From: DASXKD01 sp963703605
Lineage (GTDB): Bacteria; Actinomycetota; Actinomycetes; Streptosporangiales; Streptosporangiaceae
Reading direction: 5' to 3'
DNA: 64,000 bases
NCBI GenBank assembly: GCA_963703605.1
Contig: CAVPFC010000056.1
Span: 1 to 64,000, forward strand
The notes under the pieces are model-generated. The model did not search any database. It was not told the origin of the DNA and saw only the letters and a program-made list of their open reading frames with translations. Below, piece after piece: positions 31,873 through 40,605 of the stretch (positions are counted from its first letter, which is position 1; each line of letters starts with the position of its first letter). Both the position numbers and the translations under genes were made by a program.

Positions 31873-34473
31873 TCAGGATGTCTGGGTGCCGGTGCCAAGC
31901 TGATCCCGGACGATGGCTACCGCCTGCCGCTGGGTTAGCGCGGAGCCGGCGGAGAACGCCTGGTCGAACTGGCCCGCGCCCAGGCTGTGGCGGACCTGGT
32001 TCACCAGTTCGGCCTCTCCCCCCCGCAGATGTGGCCACGCTGGCAGGCCGAAGCGCCGACGCAGGCCCTCGGCCGCGCCTTGCAGCCGCGCCGCCCGCTG
32101 CGGGTCACCCTCCGCGAACGCCAGCTGGGCATACCCTGCTAGGCACAGGGTCACGAACGGGGTGCTGCGGGCCGCCAGGCTCAGATCCAGCGCTTCATCC
32201 AGTAGCGGCCGGGCCTGATCTGGCTGGCCCCGCAGGATATCCAGGATGCCCAGCTGCACTCGGGAGCCCGCGGTTATCCAGGTGCCGCCGGACCCCTCGG
32301 CCAGGTCGCGCGCCTCGTCTAGGTGGTGCAGGGCGTCATCGTAGCGGCCCAGCGTGGTCTCCAGGGAGCCGGCGGTCAGCGCGGCCATCGCGGTGAAGAA
32401 GGGCTCGTCCTGGCCGCGGAGCTCCTCAAGCGAGACGGCGGCTTCCCGCAAGGCCCCGTCAAGGTCGCCGGCGATCGGCAAGGTCCACGCTATGGCCAGC
32501 TGGGACACCGCGTGCAGAAAGGGGTCGGAGATCCCGGCCAGCAGCGGCGCCAGGCGCTGGCGGGCTGCCAGCGCCGCGGTGTCGTCACCGGTGTCGACGG
32601 CGATCACCGCCGCCGTCCAGGCCAGCTCGGCCCGGGGCTGCGGGTCCAGCGTACCGACGGCGGGCAGGAGCTGCTCGACCCAGGACCGGGCCTGGTTCTC
32701 AAGGTCCTGCCGTGACCAGAACAGCCACAGCACCCGAAACAGGTGGGGCAGCGGCCCGCGGTCATGGGCCAGGTACCAGCGCACCGCGGCGGCCAAGTTG
32801 CCCGCCTCGGCCTGCAGCCGCTCCAGCCAGCCGCTGTACCCGGCACCGCGCAGTGGCCGGTCCGCCTGCTCAGCCAGCCCCCGGTAGTAGCTGGCGTGCC
32901 GACGGCCGACCTGGTCGGCGTCGCGCCGGGCCGCCAGCCGCTCAGCCACAAACTCCCGGACGGTCTCCAGCATCCGGGACCGGGGCCCGGCCTCAGTGCT
33001 GTCCACATAGACCAGGCTGTGGCGGGCCAGCGCCTCCGACAGCTCCAGCGCCCGGTCCTCATCCAGGACCGCCACCTGAGCGGCCGCCTCTATGGTCCAC
33101 CCGTCCGCGAACACTGCCACCGTCTCCAGCAGCGACCGCTCGGCGTCGGTCAGCAGGCCCACGCTCCACTCCACCGTGGCCCGCAGGGTGCGCTGGCGCT
33201 CGGGCAGGTCCACCGCGCCGGCGCCGAGCGCATCCAGCGAGGCCGCCAGCCGGTCCAGCAGCGCCGCCGGGTCCAGCAGCCGGATCCGGGCGGCAGCCAG
33301 CTCGATCGCCAGCGGCAGGCCCTCCAGCCGCCGGCATATCTCGGCCACCGCCGCGGCGTTGCCCTCGGTGAGAGCAAAACCGGGCCGCACCGCGCGGGCC
33401 CGGTCCACGAACAGCGCCACCGCCGGCGAGGACCCCAGTTCCTCCAGCGACACCGTAACGGCGTCGGCAGGCGGCGGCAGCGGCGGCACCGGATACTCCC
33501 GCTCGGCCCGCAGCCCCAGCACCGTGCGGCTCGTGGCCAGGATCGCCACCCGCGGGCAGCGGGCCAGCAACTCGCCCAAGCCCGGGGCGGCCTGGACCAG
33601 CTGCTCCAGGTTGTCCAGGACCAGCAGCCACGCGCCGTCGCCGAACGTGTCGGCCAGCGCCTCCAGCGGCGAGCCCGTCCGCGACAGGTCCGCGCCCGCC
33701 GCCCGGCCGATCGCGGCCAGCACCAGCCCCGGATCGGTCACCGCCTCCAGCGGCACGAACACAGTACCCGCGCCGAACCGGTCACGCAGCCGCTCGCCGA
33801 CCGCCACCGCCAGCCGGGTCTTGCCGACCCCACCCGGCCCCGTCAGCGTCACCAGCCGCACTCCGGGCTGCTCGAACAGGCCGGCGACTTCGCGGATAGC
33901 CTGCTCCCGCCCGATCAGCGACGTCGTGCTCACCGGCAACGGGCGCAGGCCGCGGGCGGCCGCCAGCGACGGCGCCGGAGCTGCGGCCTGGCCGCCAGCG
34001 GCGGTGAAACGCTCGCTCAGCAGCACCGCCAGGTCATCACGCACCAGCCGGCCCAGCTCAGCGGGAGTACGGAAATAACGGTAGGACGCCGAGGACTCCT
34101 CCTTGATGCGGGCCAGCAGATCAGCCAGCCTGGGCTCGCGATCGGGCGCCGGCGCCTTCACATACAGCAGCCGGGGCAGCTCACCGGACAGCTCGAACTC
34201 CTCCTCCAGGCCCGAGACCTGCCTGCCGGGAAGGATCTGCCCGTACCGCTGCCAGTACAGCCCGATGAACACGTCGCTCTGCGCCAGGTACTGCCGGTAC
34301 ACCTCCCGCGGAGGATACGGCCGGGCCCCGGCCTCGAACATCACCGGCGTGAGCCGCAGCGCGGAGATAGCGCGCGAAACCGCCCGCCGCTCCTCGGCCA
34401 GCTCACCCAGCGTCGAACTCACGAACACCCGCAAACGCCTGTCGGGCGTGCGGATCACGTCCGTCTCAGTCAT
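31873..34473 (-). CDS. DUF4062 - NB-ARC ATPase - TPR protein (STAND family)
   Basis: 866 residues. Residues ~13-110 are a DUF4062 domain (RVFVSSTLGELAEERRAVSR, PYPPREVYRQYLAQSDVFIG). Residues ~183-480 are an NB-ARC/AfsR-like ATPase: P-loop 212-219 in TGPGGVGKT, Walker B LLVLDNLEQL, sensor ILATSRTVLGL and GLPLAIELAAARIRLL. From ~600 to the end are TPR-like helical repeats. No DNA-binding domain is present, so it is not a classical transcription activator. STAND proteins are switch ATPases in signalling or defence. DUF4062 as the N-terminal effector/adaptor is poorly understood. No ribosome-binding site is visible before the ATG. Confidence 0.85.
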   Translation of the reverse strand: MTETDVIRTPDRRLRVFVSSTLGELAEERRAVSRAISALRLTPVMFEAGARPYPPREVYRQYLAQSDVFIGLYWQRYGQILPGRQVSGLEEEFELSGELPRLLYVKAPAPDREPRLADLLARIKEESSASYRYFRTPAELGRLVRDDLAVLLSERFTAAGGQAAAPAPSLAAARGLRPLPVSTTSLIGREQAIREVAGLFEQPGVRLVTLTGPGGVGKTRLAVAVGERLRDRFGAGTVFVPLEAVTDPGLVLAAIGRAAGADLSRTGSPLEALADTFGDGAWLLVLDNLEQLVQAAPGLGELLARCPRVAILATSRTVLGLRAEREYPVPPLPPPADAVTVSLEELGSSPAVALFVDRARAVRPGFALTEGNAAAVAEICRRLEGLPLAIELAAARIRLLDPAALLDRLAASLDALGAGAVDLPERQRTLRATVEWSVGLLTDAERSLLETVAVFADGWTIEAAAQVAVLDEDRALELSEALARHSLVYVDSTEAGPRSRMLETVREFVAERLAARRDADQVGRRHASYYRGLAEQADRPLRGAGYSGWLERLQAEAGNLAAAVRWYLAHDRGPLPHLFRVLWLFWSRQDLENQARSWVEQLLPAVGTLDPQPRAELAWTAAVIAVDTGDDTAALAARQRLAPLLAGISDPFLHAVSQLAIAWTLPIAGDLDGALREAAVSLEELRGQDEPFFTAMAALTAGSLETTLGRYDDALHHLDEARDLAEGSGGTWITAGSRVQLGILDILRGQPDQARPLLDEALDLSLAARSTPFVTLCLAGYAQLAFAEGDPQRAARLQGAAEGLRRRFGLPAWPHLRGGEAELVNQVRHSLGAGQFDQAFSAGSALTQRQAVAIVRDQLGTGTQTS

Positions 34474-34581
34474 CGCGGCACGGGCCAGTTCGCAGCGGCA
34501 CCAATGCGAAGATCATCCACCTCGTAGCCTCACCGCTGCGTTCTGGCGGCCACCGGGGGAGGCTGTGGCCTTGGCAGGCCC

Positions 34582-35205
34582 TCATTTCGTCGCGGGTGTA
34601 AGCCAGCGGTCGAGGTCGTCGAGGACCGCTTCGATGGCTGGCCGCAGCTGGTCGGCGATCTGGTCCTGGCTTTGGCCCTCGCGGGTGCGGCGTCCGGCCT
34701 CGGTGATGATGATCTGGAAAACGCTGGCGAGCGCGATTCCCCGCAGCTTTGCGATCGCGGGCGCGACATCCTCGGTCTCGGCGATCGCGGCGGCGAGGGC
34801 GCGGGCCTGGCGGTCTGACATCTCCAGCGAGAGCCGGTGGACGGTTGGGCTGATGGCGGCCAGGAAGCCGAGCTCGCCGCGCCACTGCCCGGCGGGAATG
34901 CGGCGGAGCGCCTCTACGGTGTCGAGCACAAATCCGCGGACGGCTGCGGCCGGGGTGGTCCCGGCTGCCCGCGCCCGGATCAGCCGGCACATCTCATCCT
35001 GGACTAGCTGATCATGGTCAATGACCAGCTGTTCCTTGGTCTGGAAGTAGTTGTAGACGGTCTGTTCGGAGACCTCGGCCTCGCGTGCCACATCGCTGAC
35101 CGCGACCTGCTCATACCCGCGCTCGGCGAACAGCCGCGCGGCCGCGTCGGCGATGGCCTGGCGTGTGCGGGCTTTCTTGCGTTCGCGCAGGCCGGGCTCG
35201 GTCAT
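34582..35205 (-). CDS. TetR-family repressor
   Basis: 207 residues. The N-terminal HTH (KARTRQAIADAAARLFAERG, VSDVAREAEVSEQTVYNYF) is typical; the C-terminal ~150 residues are the helical ligand/dimer domain. An exact tandem duplication of a 13-mer lies in its promoter. The MFS gene upstream on the same strand is the likely target, although a toxin remnant separates them. Confidence 0.88.
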   Translation of the reverse strand: MTEPGLRERKKARTRQAIADAAARLFAERGYEQVAVSDVAREAEVSEQTVYNYFQTKEQLVIDHDQLVQDEMCRLIRARAAGTTPAAAVRGFVLDTVEALRRIPAGQWRGELGFLAAISPTVHRLSLEMSDRQARALAAAIAETEDVAPAIAKLRGIALASVFQIIITEAGRRTREGQSQDQIADQLRPAIEAVLDDLDRWLTPATK

Positions 35206-35222
35206 GTGCTCAGCATAGCAAG

Positions 35223-35248
35223 TCTTGACTCTATTTCTTGACTCTATT
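35223..35248. repeat. Exact tandem 13-mer in the TetR promoter
   Basis: TCTTGACTCTATT occurs twice in a row (35223-35235 and 35236-35248), starting 18 bp upstream of the TetR start codon. Each copy contains TTGACT, a -35-like hexamer for the plus strand. It may be the TetR operator. Confidence 0.6.
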
Positions 35249-35254
35249 CTAAAC

Positions 35255-35380
35255 TTAGTGCAGACTCCAAGTTACAGTGATATGGTAGTCGGTGATCTCC
35301 ACGTCCTCGGGCCCGGCATCGGTCCACCGGAAACAGATCCGCCACTGCTGGTTGACCCGGATGCTGTACTCAGGGGCACT
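35255..35380 (-). pseudogene. C-terminal remnant of a HigB/RelE-type toxin
   Basis: The minus-strand frame reads YSIRVNQQWRICFRWTDAGP and EDVEITDYH before a TAA at 35255. This is the conserved catalytic end of HigB/RelE mRNA-interferase toxins. Only the last ~40 residues remain, abutting the MFS stop codon. No HigA antitoxin gene follows; the TetR promoter does. Confidence 0.75.
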
Positions 35381-36754
35381 TCAACTATTCATCTGGCTGT
35401 GGCAGGCGGAGTCCATATCGGCCGCGCTGACGGCTTGCGGCGGAGGGCATTGCGCCTGCAAGAGCGGGTCGGGTATCCGGTCGCCGAGTCGCAGCAAGCC
35501 GGCTCCGGTCAGTGCTACCGCCAAGGCGCCGCCCCACCAGACGGCGTCGGGTGACGTTGCGAGCAGCGCGCCGCCGACCGCGGGGCCGAGGGCCACGCCT
35601 GCCGTGAAGGTGAGGCCGTAGAGCGACATGTAGCGGCCGAGCAGATGCGGCGGTGCGAGGTCGGCGACGATTGGGCCGAGCACGATGAACTGCGCGCACT
35701 CACCGATGGCGATCACGATCGCGACCCCAGCCAAGACGGTGGTAGCGGTGAACGTCGAGCTCGTTAGCGTTGCGAGCAGGACCGCGAGCAGGCCGATTGC
35801 AAATAGCGCGCTGGTCGCGGCAAGAGCGTGTGTGCGGCGCATCCGCTTGACGACCCGTGTGGCTGGAATCTGCGCGACGACGATGAAGAAGGTGTTGATG
35901 AAGAAGACGACGCCGATCTCGCCCGGCCCGACAGGCGTGTGCGCCTTCGCGAACGGCGCGAGGATGTTGGAAAAGAGCGCGCCGCCGGTCATCACGAGCA
36001 CGATGTTGGCGGCGATCAGGATGAGGAAGAGCCGATCGTGAGCAACTGCTCGGAAGCCTGTTCCCCTGTCGCTCGCCGACGCAGCATTCGCAAGGCGAGG
36101 ATTCGGGATCCCCACGAGCACAACCAGCGCGAAGACAGCGAAGGTGACGCCGTCGAAGAGGTAGAGCGCCTGGAACGCGCGGAGGTCATGGGCGGAAGCG
36201 ACGATGAAGCCCGCAACCGTCGCGCCGCTGCCGAGACCGAAGTTGCCTGCGACTCGGCGGAGCGCGATCGAGGAGGCGCGCTGCTCCGCTGAGACCAGGG
36301 TCAGGCTCAGAACCTGGTTCGCGGTGTTCGCGACTCCGAACCCGGCGCCGCCGACGGCCGAGCAGACGAAGGCTTGCCAGGGACGGTCGACGAATGCGAA
36401 GCCCGCGTAGCCCAGTGCGCTCGCGAGATTGCCGGTGATCAGGATCGGCTTCGCACGGAAACGATCGAGCAGCGCACCCGAAGGGGGCGTTACGACCGCC
36501 GCCGTGCCCATGACCGCCGCCAGCACCAGCCCCGCAGTCGCCGTTGGGAAGCCGCGGGCCTGGTGCAGGTAGATGATCTCGAAGGGAAGGACCAGTCCAG
36601 TGCCGAAGTAGTTGACCGCGGTCCCAGCCTGAAGAACGATGACAGGCCCCGACAGGCCCGTCCGCCAGCCGGCGAACACACGAGCGAGCGTCCTGCTCAC
36701 TTGCTTCCTGCGGTTGGCTGTTTTCCCGTGCATGCCTGAGACTCGCACGTTCAT
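35381..36754 (-). CDS. MFS transporter (drug-efflux type)
   Basis: 457 residues; the start is uncertain between ATG 36754, ATG 36733 and a GTG near 36697. Twelve hydrophobic segments can be traced. The conserved inter-helix motif is present as SGALLDRFRAKPILITGNL (motif A-like, after TM2). Others include NFGLGSGATVAGFIVASA and FTAGVALGPAVGGALLATS. It belongs to the EmrD/MDR-type major facilitator group; the substrate is unknown. It probably responds to the TetR regulator. More AA-rich third positions (aagaag runs) than its neighbours hint at separate ancestry. Confidence 0.85.
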   Translation of the reverse strand: MNVRVSGMHGKTANRRKQVSRTLARVFAGWRTGLSGPVIVLQAGTAVNYFGTGLVLPFEIIYLHQARGFPTATAGLVLAAVMGTAAVVTPPSGALLDRFRAKPILITGNLASALGYAGFAFVDRPWQAFVCSAVGGAGFGVANTANQVLSLTLVSAEQRASSIALRRVAGNFGLGSGATVAGFIVASAHDLRAFQALYLFDGVTFAVFALVVLVGIPNPRLANAASASDRGTGFRAVAHDRLFLILIAANIVLVMTGGALFSNILAPFAKAHTPVGPGEIGVVFFINTFFIVVAQIPATRVVKRMRRTHALAATSALFAIGLLAVLLATLTSSTFTATTVLAGVAIVIAIGECAQFIVLGPIVADLAPPHLLGRYMSLYGLTFTAGVALGPAVGGALLATSPDAVWWGGALAVALTGAGLLRLGDRIPDPLLQAQCPPPQAVSAADMDSACHSQMNS

Positions 36755-36893
36755 CAGCGCCCGCGGCGGCGGCGATCGAGAACGGCGGACGCCACGCGCC
36801 CGGCCGATGCGGACGATTCCATCGTCAACCTTCCAGGGTCGTTTCCAGCTGCTGCGGCACGATCCGGTGGGCGGATCGTCCGGGCGGTCGGTA

Positions 36894-36966
36894 GTGCATA
36901 CACCGCGGCACTGGGAAACTGGGCGCCCGCGAGCCGCCCAGTTCGCGCCGTGGGCGGTGTATATAC
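36894..36966. promoter_or_regulatory. Nested dyad upstream of ECF sigma gene
   Basis: The inner perfect 9-bp arms AACTGGGCG / CGCCCAGTT (36917-36925, 36935-36943) and outer 13-bp arms (36894-36906, 36954-36966, 11 of 13 paired) share exactly one centre at 36930. The outer right arm contains TATATAC and ends 41 bp before the start codon. Confidence 0.55.
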
Positions 36967-37007
36967 CGGGCGGAGGTACGACGTGGTGCGGAAGGAAGGA
37001 GCGCAGG

Positions 37008-38018
37008 ATGGTGACAGCCGATCTGCTCTCACGGGCGCGGGCCGGGGATGGAGAGGCGTTCCGGGAGCTGGCCGAGTCCCACCGGCGGGAGCTGCAGGTG
37101 CACTGCTACCGGATGCTCGGCTCCTTCGCCGACGCCGAGGACGCCGTCCAGGAGACGATGCTGGCCGCCTGGCAAGGCATCGGCGGGTTCACTGAGGAAC
37201 GCGCGTCGCTGCGCACCTGGCTGTACAAGATCGCCACCAACCGGTGCCTCAACGCGCGCCGCGCGGCGAGCCGGCGCCCGGCCAGGGAGTGGGATATGTC
37301 GCAGTTCGAAGCGCCCGTGCCGACGCCGCGCGACGAGGCCGTCTGGCTGCAGCCGTTTCCTGACGCGTTCCTCGAGGGCGCCGTCGACCAGCCGCTCGGG
37401 CCGGAGGCCCGCTACGAGCAGAGCGAAGCCATCTCGCTGGCCTTCGTGGCCGCCCTGCAGCTGCTGCCGCCGCGCCAGGTCGCCGTCCTCATCTTGCGCG
37501 ACGTCCTCGGATTCCACGCCAGCGAGGTCGCCGGGATGCTGGAGGTGACCGTCCAATCGGTCAACAGCGCCCTCAAACGAGCCCGCGCTAGCCTGCAGCG
37601 CCGGCAGCCAGCCGCCGGCCACCAGCCGCCGCCCGCCGCTGGCTCGCCCGCCGAGGACGCGATCGTGGCCATGTTCGCCCGCGCGTGGGAGTCGGCCGAC
37701 CTCGACGCGCTGGTGGCCCTGCTGACCGACGACGTCTTCATCGCGATGCCTCCGGAGCCCTTCGGATACGAGGGCCGAGAACTCGTGGCCCGCTACTGCG
37801 CCCGCCAGTTCGCCGCGGGCCGCAGGTTCGACCTCGTGCCGACCCGAGCCAACGGCCAGCCCGCGTTCGGGGCATACCTGCGCGGCCCGGCCGGCATCCG
37901 CCACGCGACCGCCTTCTACGTGCTCACCCTGGCCGGCGGCCAGATCTGCGGCATGACCCGCTTCGAGGCCAGCGTGCTGCCGTGGTTCGGGCTACCGCGA
38001 TCGCTCCCGGCCCGGTGA
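37008..38018 (+). CDS. ECF sigma factor of the SigG-like group with SnoaL-type C-terminal domain
   Basis: 336 residues from ATG 37008 (AAGGAG 7 nt upstream; the earlier open frame is not coding). Region 2: RARAGDGEAFRELAESHRRE, LGSFADAEDAVQETMLAAW, LRTWLYKIATNRCLNARRA. Region 4: LQLLPPRQVAVLILRDVLGF, ASEVAGMLEVTVQSVNSAL. Residues ~215-336 are an NTF2/SnoaL-like domain (FARAWESADLDALVALLTDD), believed to modulate the sigma factor in place of an anti-sigma. No separate anti-sigma gene is adjacent. Confidence 0.9.
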   Translation: MVTADLLSRARAGDGEAFRELAESHRRELQVHCYRMLGSFADAEDAVQETMLAAWQGIGGFTEERASLRTWLYKIATNRCLNARRAASRRPAREWDMSQFEAPVPTPRDEAVWLQPFPDAFLEGAVDQPLGPEARYEQSEAISLAFVAALQLLPPRQVAVLILRDVLGFHASEVAGMLEVTVQSVNSALKRARASLQRRQPAAGHQPPPAAGSPAEDAIVAMFARAWESADLDALVALLTDDVFIAMPPEPFGYEGRELVARYCARQFAAGRRFDLVPTRANGQPAFGAYLRGPAGIRHATAFYVLTLAGGQICGMTRFEASVLPWFGLPRSLPAR

Positions 38019-38279
38019 CCAGCCTTGGAGCAGCGATAGTGAGCAGCAGCGGTCCTGGCTGGGGAATGCGCCATCGAATACCAGAGCCTCAGCAAGATCC
38101 CCGGCCCATCCGCGGCGGCGGGCGGCACGCAGGCAGCAGGCGCAGCGGCGGCCACAGGCGGTAACCCGGCGACTCCCGGCCCGCTATCGCCAATGGCCGT
38201 TCCATTGTGGGCCGACCCCGATTCCGGGACGCCAGCTCGATACCGGTTAACGAAGATCGACCCCCGCGAGGAGGGCACC

Positions 38280-38507
38280 ATGCATCCAGATATCCTGCGC
38301 CAGCTCGCCGCCGAGCACACCCGGGATCTCATTACCGAGGCCGGTCAGGCGCGGCGGGCCCGTGAAGCGCGCCACACCCAGCGGCGTCGGCTGGCAGCTC
38401 ACCTGAGGCGGTCAACCCGGCTGGCAGCTCAGCAGCCCCGGTCCCGCCGGGGATCCAGGATCCCGGTCACGCCGGCCGCGGACGGCCGGGTAGAGGCGTC
38501 CCGGTAG
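38280..38507 (+). CDS. Small Arg-rich actinobacterial protein
   Basis: 75 residues; GAGGAGGG sits 4 nt before ATG 38280. The N-terminus MHPDILRQLAAEHTRDLITE is a recurrent feature of short uncharacterised actinobacterial proteins; the rest is Arg/Ala-rich. Function unknown. It has its own strong ribosome-binding site. Confidence 0.65.
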   Translation: MHPDILRQLAAEHTRDLITEAGQARRAREARHTQRRRLAAHLRRSTRLAAQQPRSRRGSRIPVTPAADGRVEASR

Positions 38508-38560
38508 CCCTGACGAAAAATCCAACGGCTCAGCACATAAGGGAAAGGAACTCACCGACC

Positions 38561-38938
38561 ATGACACGTGACGCCGTTACCAGTGACCAGCTGCCAGCAT
38601 CGGGCCTGCCGTTCTCGGTGGCCGTGCGCGGCGGCGGGCTGCTTTTCCTGTCCGGGCAGGTGGCCCAGGACCCGGCCACCGGCGAGCTGGTCGACGGCGA
38701 CATCGCCCGGCAGGCCGACCAGATCCTGCGCAACATCGCGGCGACCCTGGCGGCGATCGGCAAGGACCTGGACGACGTGATCCGGGTCGGGGTCTACCTG
38801 ACCGACATGTCGCAGTTCGGCGCGATGAGCGAGGCGTACCGCAGGCACTTCGCCGAGCCCTACCCGGCCCGCACCGCGATCGGCGTGGCCGCCCTGCCGC
38901 TGGGCGCGGCGGTCGAGATGGATGTGGTGGTGGGCTGA
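38561..38938 (+). CDS. RidA/YjgF-family protein
   Basis: 125 residues. RidA enzymes hydrolyse reactive enamine/imine intermediates. Signatures are LFLSGQVAQDPATGELV, QADQILRNIAATLAAIGK, VIRVGVYLTDMSQFGAM and YPARTAIGVAALPLGAAVEM. The last holds the conserved substrate-binding Arg (R in PARTAIG) and Glu (AAVEMD). AAAGGAA lies upstream of ATG 38561. Confidence 0.9.
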   Translation: MTRDAVTSDQLPASGLPFSVAVRGGGLLFLSGQVAQDPATGELVDGDIARQADQILRNIAATLAAIGKDLDDVIRVGVYLTDMSQFGAMSEAYRRHFAEPYPARTAIGVAALPLGAAVEMDVVVG

Positions 38939-39014
38939 GGTCAGCGCCGGCGGGACGCGTAGCTCAGGCACGGTCATATTCGCGATGAGCGCGCCATTCG
39001 GCCAGAAGGCCGCA

Positions 39015-39044
39015 CAGAACTGGAGCGTCTGCGTGCAGGACCGG
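39015..39044. repeat. Uninterrupted relative of the group II intron target
   Basis: Matches the joined exons of the 55.2-57.65 kb intron (55198-55215 plus 57651-57663): 15 of 18 bases in the left part, and the right part identical except for one missing A. The virtual splice point falls between TCTGC and GTGCAGG (39032/39033). Confidence 0.55.
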
Positions 39045-39171
39045 TGCTGTAACCCTGGCGCACGCCGGGCGGGGCGGCCAGTGAGACAGAAACCGGCCCA
39101 CGCGCCGCTTCGGTAACCGCGCCGGATGCCTGCAGGCCGCCAGGGCCATGGGCCGGTGCGATGATCTGCCC

Positions 39172-39739
39172 GTGGATGCCAGCAAGTTCTGGGGAATCAT
39201 CGCGACGGCAAGAACACCCAGCGGGCCGGGCAAACCGTTCGGCCAGGCCCTCACCGGCCACCTGGCAACCTTCAACGAGCAAGACATCCTGCCATACCAC
39301 GACCGGTTCGACCAGCTGCACGCCGCACTGTACCGGTGGGACCTGTGGGCAGCTGCGTATCTCATCGGGGGCGGCTGCTCCGACGACGCCTTCATCGACT
39401 TCAGGGCGCGGATCATCGCCCAAGGCCGCGGCTGGCATGAGAAGGTGACAGCTTCCCCGGATAACCTGGCCGATCATCTTGCCGTTGCCGGCGCGGCCAA
39501 CCCTTCCGGAATGTCGATCCTGTTCGATGAGATGGCCAATTACGCCGCACCGCGGGCGTTCAAGCGCGTGACCCGGGGACAGGCACAGCTTCAACGACGC
39601 ATGGGCCCGGTACCGGGATTCACCCAAGCGCAGCCGCCAGGAACCGGCAGGTGAGAGTTTCGACTTCGATGACCCACAGCAGATGCGCCGCCGTCTGCCC
39701 CGGCTCGCCACAATCTTCCCGCGCAACGGTCCTGCCTGA
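39172..39739 (+). pseudogene. DUF4240 protein, single frameshift
   Basis: From GTG 39172 the frame gives a DUF4240 protein (DASKFWGIIATAR, FDQLHAALYRWDLWAAAYLI, GGGCSDDAFIDFRARIIAQG). Near 39580 it shifts: the true C-terminus (SFNDAWARYRDSPKRSRQEP, FDFDDPQQMRRRLPRL) continues in another frame to TGA 39739. The uncorrected frame ends at 39654 with unrelated residues. Recent inactivation; everything else is intact. A programmed frameshift is unlikely because no slippery site is evident. Confidence 0.75.
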
Positions 39740-40063
39740 GCAGACCTGGCCCATTCCGCCGGCCATTGGGGCCCACGAGCAAAAGGCCGAACGCACTGCA
39801 CCCTGCTCACGTTCTGCGTTCTGACCCAAGCGATGCGCGCATCGCCGCCGTTCGGGGCGGTAATCCCGGCTTGCTGGGTGACTGTGCCTGCCGCCTCCGA
39901 ATGGATAATCTGCGCGCGGCAAACCAGCAGGCGTGCGGCCGCTACGCGCACGCGATTTCCACCTTCAGCGGCCTGGCCGCCTGCTGCGGGCGGCAAGGAT
40001 GTGAACCTGGCAGGCATCTTGCGCGTCCAACCGGCAGTTGCCCCGCAGTGAGGACAGCGATCC
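39740..40063. other. Intergenic, no supported gene
   Basis: Nothing recognised on either strand. Confidence 0.45.
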
Positions 40064-40225
40064 ATGACCACCATCGTCATCCTCGCGGTCATCGCCGTGG
40101 GGGGCCTTTATCTGCGGTGGGCCACCGGGCCCGTCCTGACCGCCTATCAGGTCGGCCGCCAGGTCGAGCGCATGCTGGCCACCTTGAACCGTCGGGTCGC
40201 CGATCTCGGTCGTGCCAGGCCGTAG
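40064..40225 (+). CDS. Small single-TM membrane protein
   Basis: 53 residues from ATG 40064 (GAGGACAG upstream). Residues 3-~20 (TIVILAVIAVGGLYLRW) are a membrane helix; the rest is an amphipathic helix (VGRQVERMLATLNRRVADLG). No family recognised. Confidence 0.5.
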   Translation: MTTIVILAVIAVGGLYLRWATGPVLTAYQVGRQVERMLATLNRRVADLGRARP

Positions 40226-40605
40226 GGACCGCTAGCAGGCCTGGAACCACTGGCCCGCAACGCCCGGTGACAGGTCGCTGTCGGTTCCGGGCCGTCTCAC
40301 ATCCCATGCCGGGACCGGGCGGTGGGGCGACCGCTGGTCTTTGGCACCTGATGGGACCGGCCAGCACGTCTGATAGCTGCCTGGTCTGGGACGCGGCGAT
40401 CGGCCTGCGCTGGCCTGGCCGGTGCAGGGCAGGCGCGTGTTTCCCCTCGGGCGATGCCCGGGCCAGTGCTATGCAAGCCTTCCCCGTCAGCCGCGGCTGA
40501 CCGCAGGACGCCCGGCGCTGAGGTTGTCACCGCGCCTACCAGCGCGCAACAATACCTGGGTTGTCCGGCCGGCCCGGGGGGGCTCAGGCAAGGGGGGATG
40601 CCGAG
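40226..40605. other. Intergenic upstream of ECF sigma gene
   Basis: No gene seen; the promoter of the sigma gene should lie here. Confidence 0.4.

Noticed and set aside
32743..34527. 594-codon ORF opposite the STAND gene
   Set aside because: Composition is Gln/Arg/His-rich shadow; the minus strand has clear ATPase motifs.
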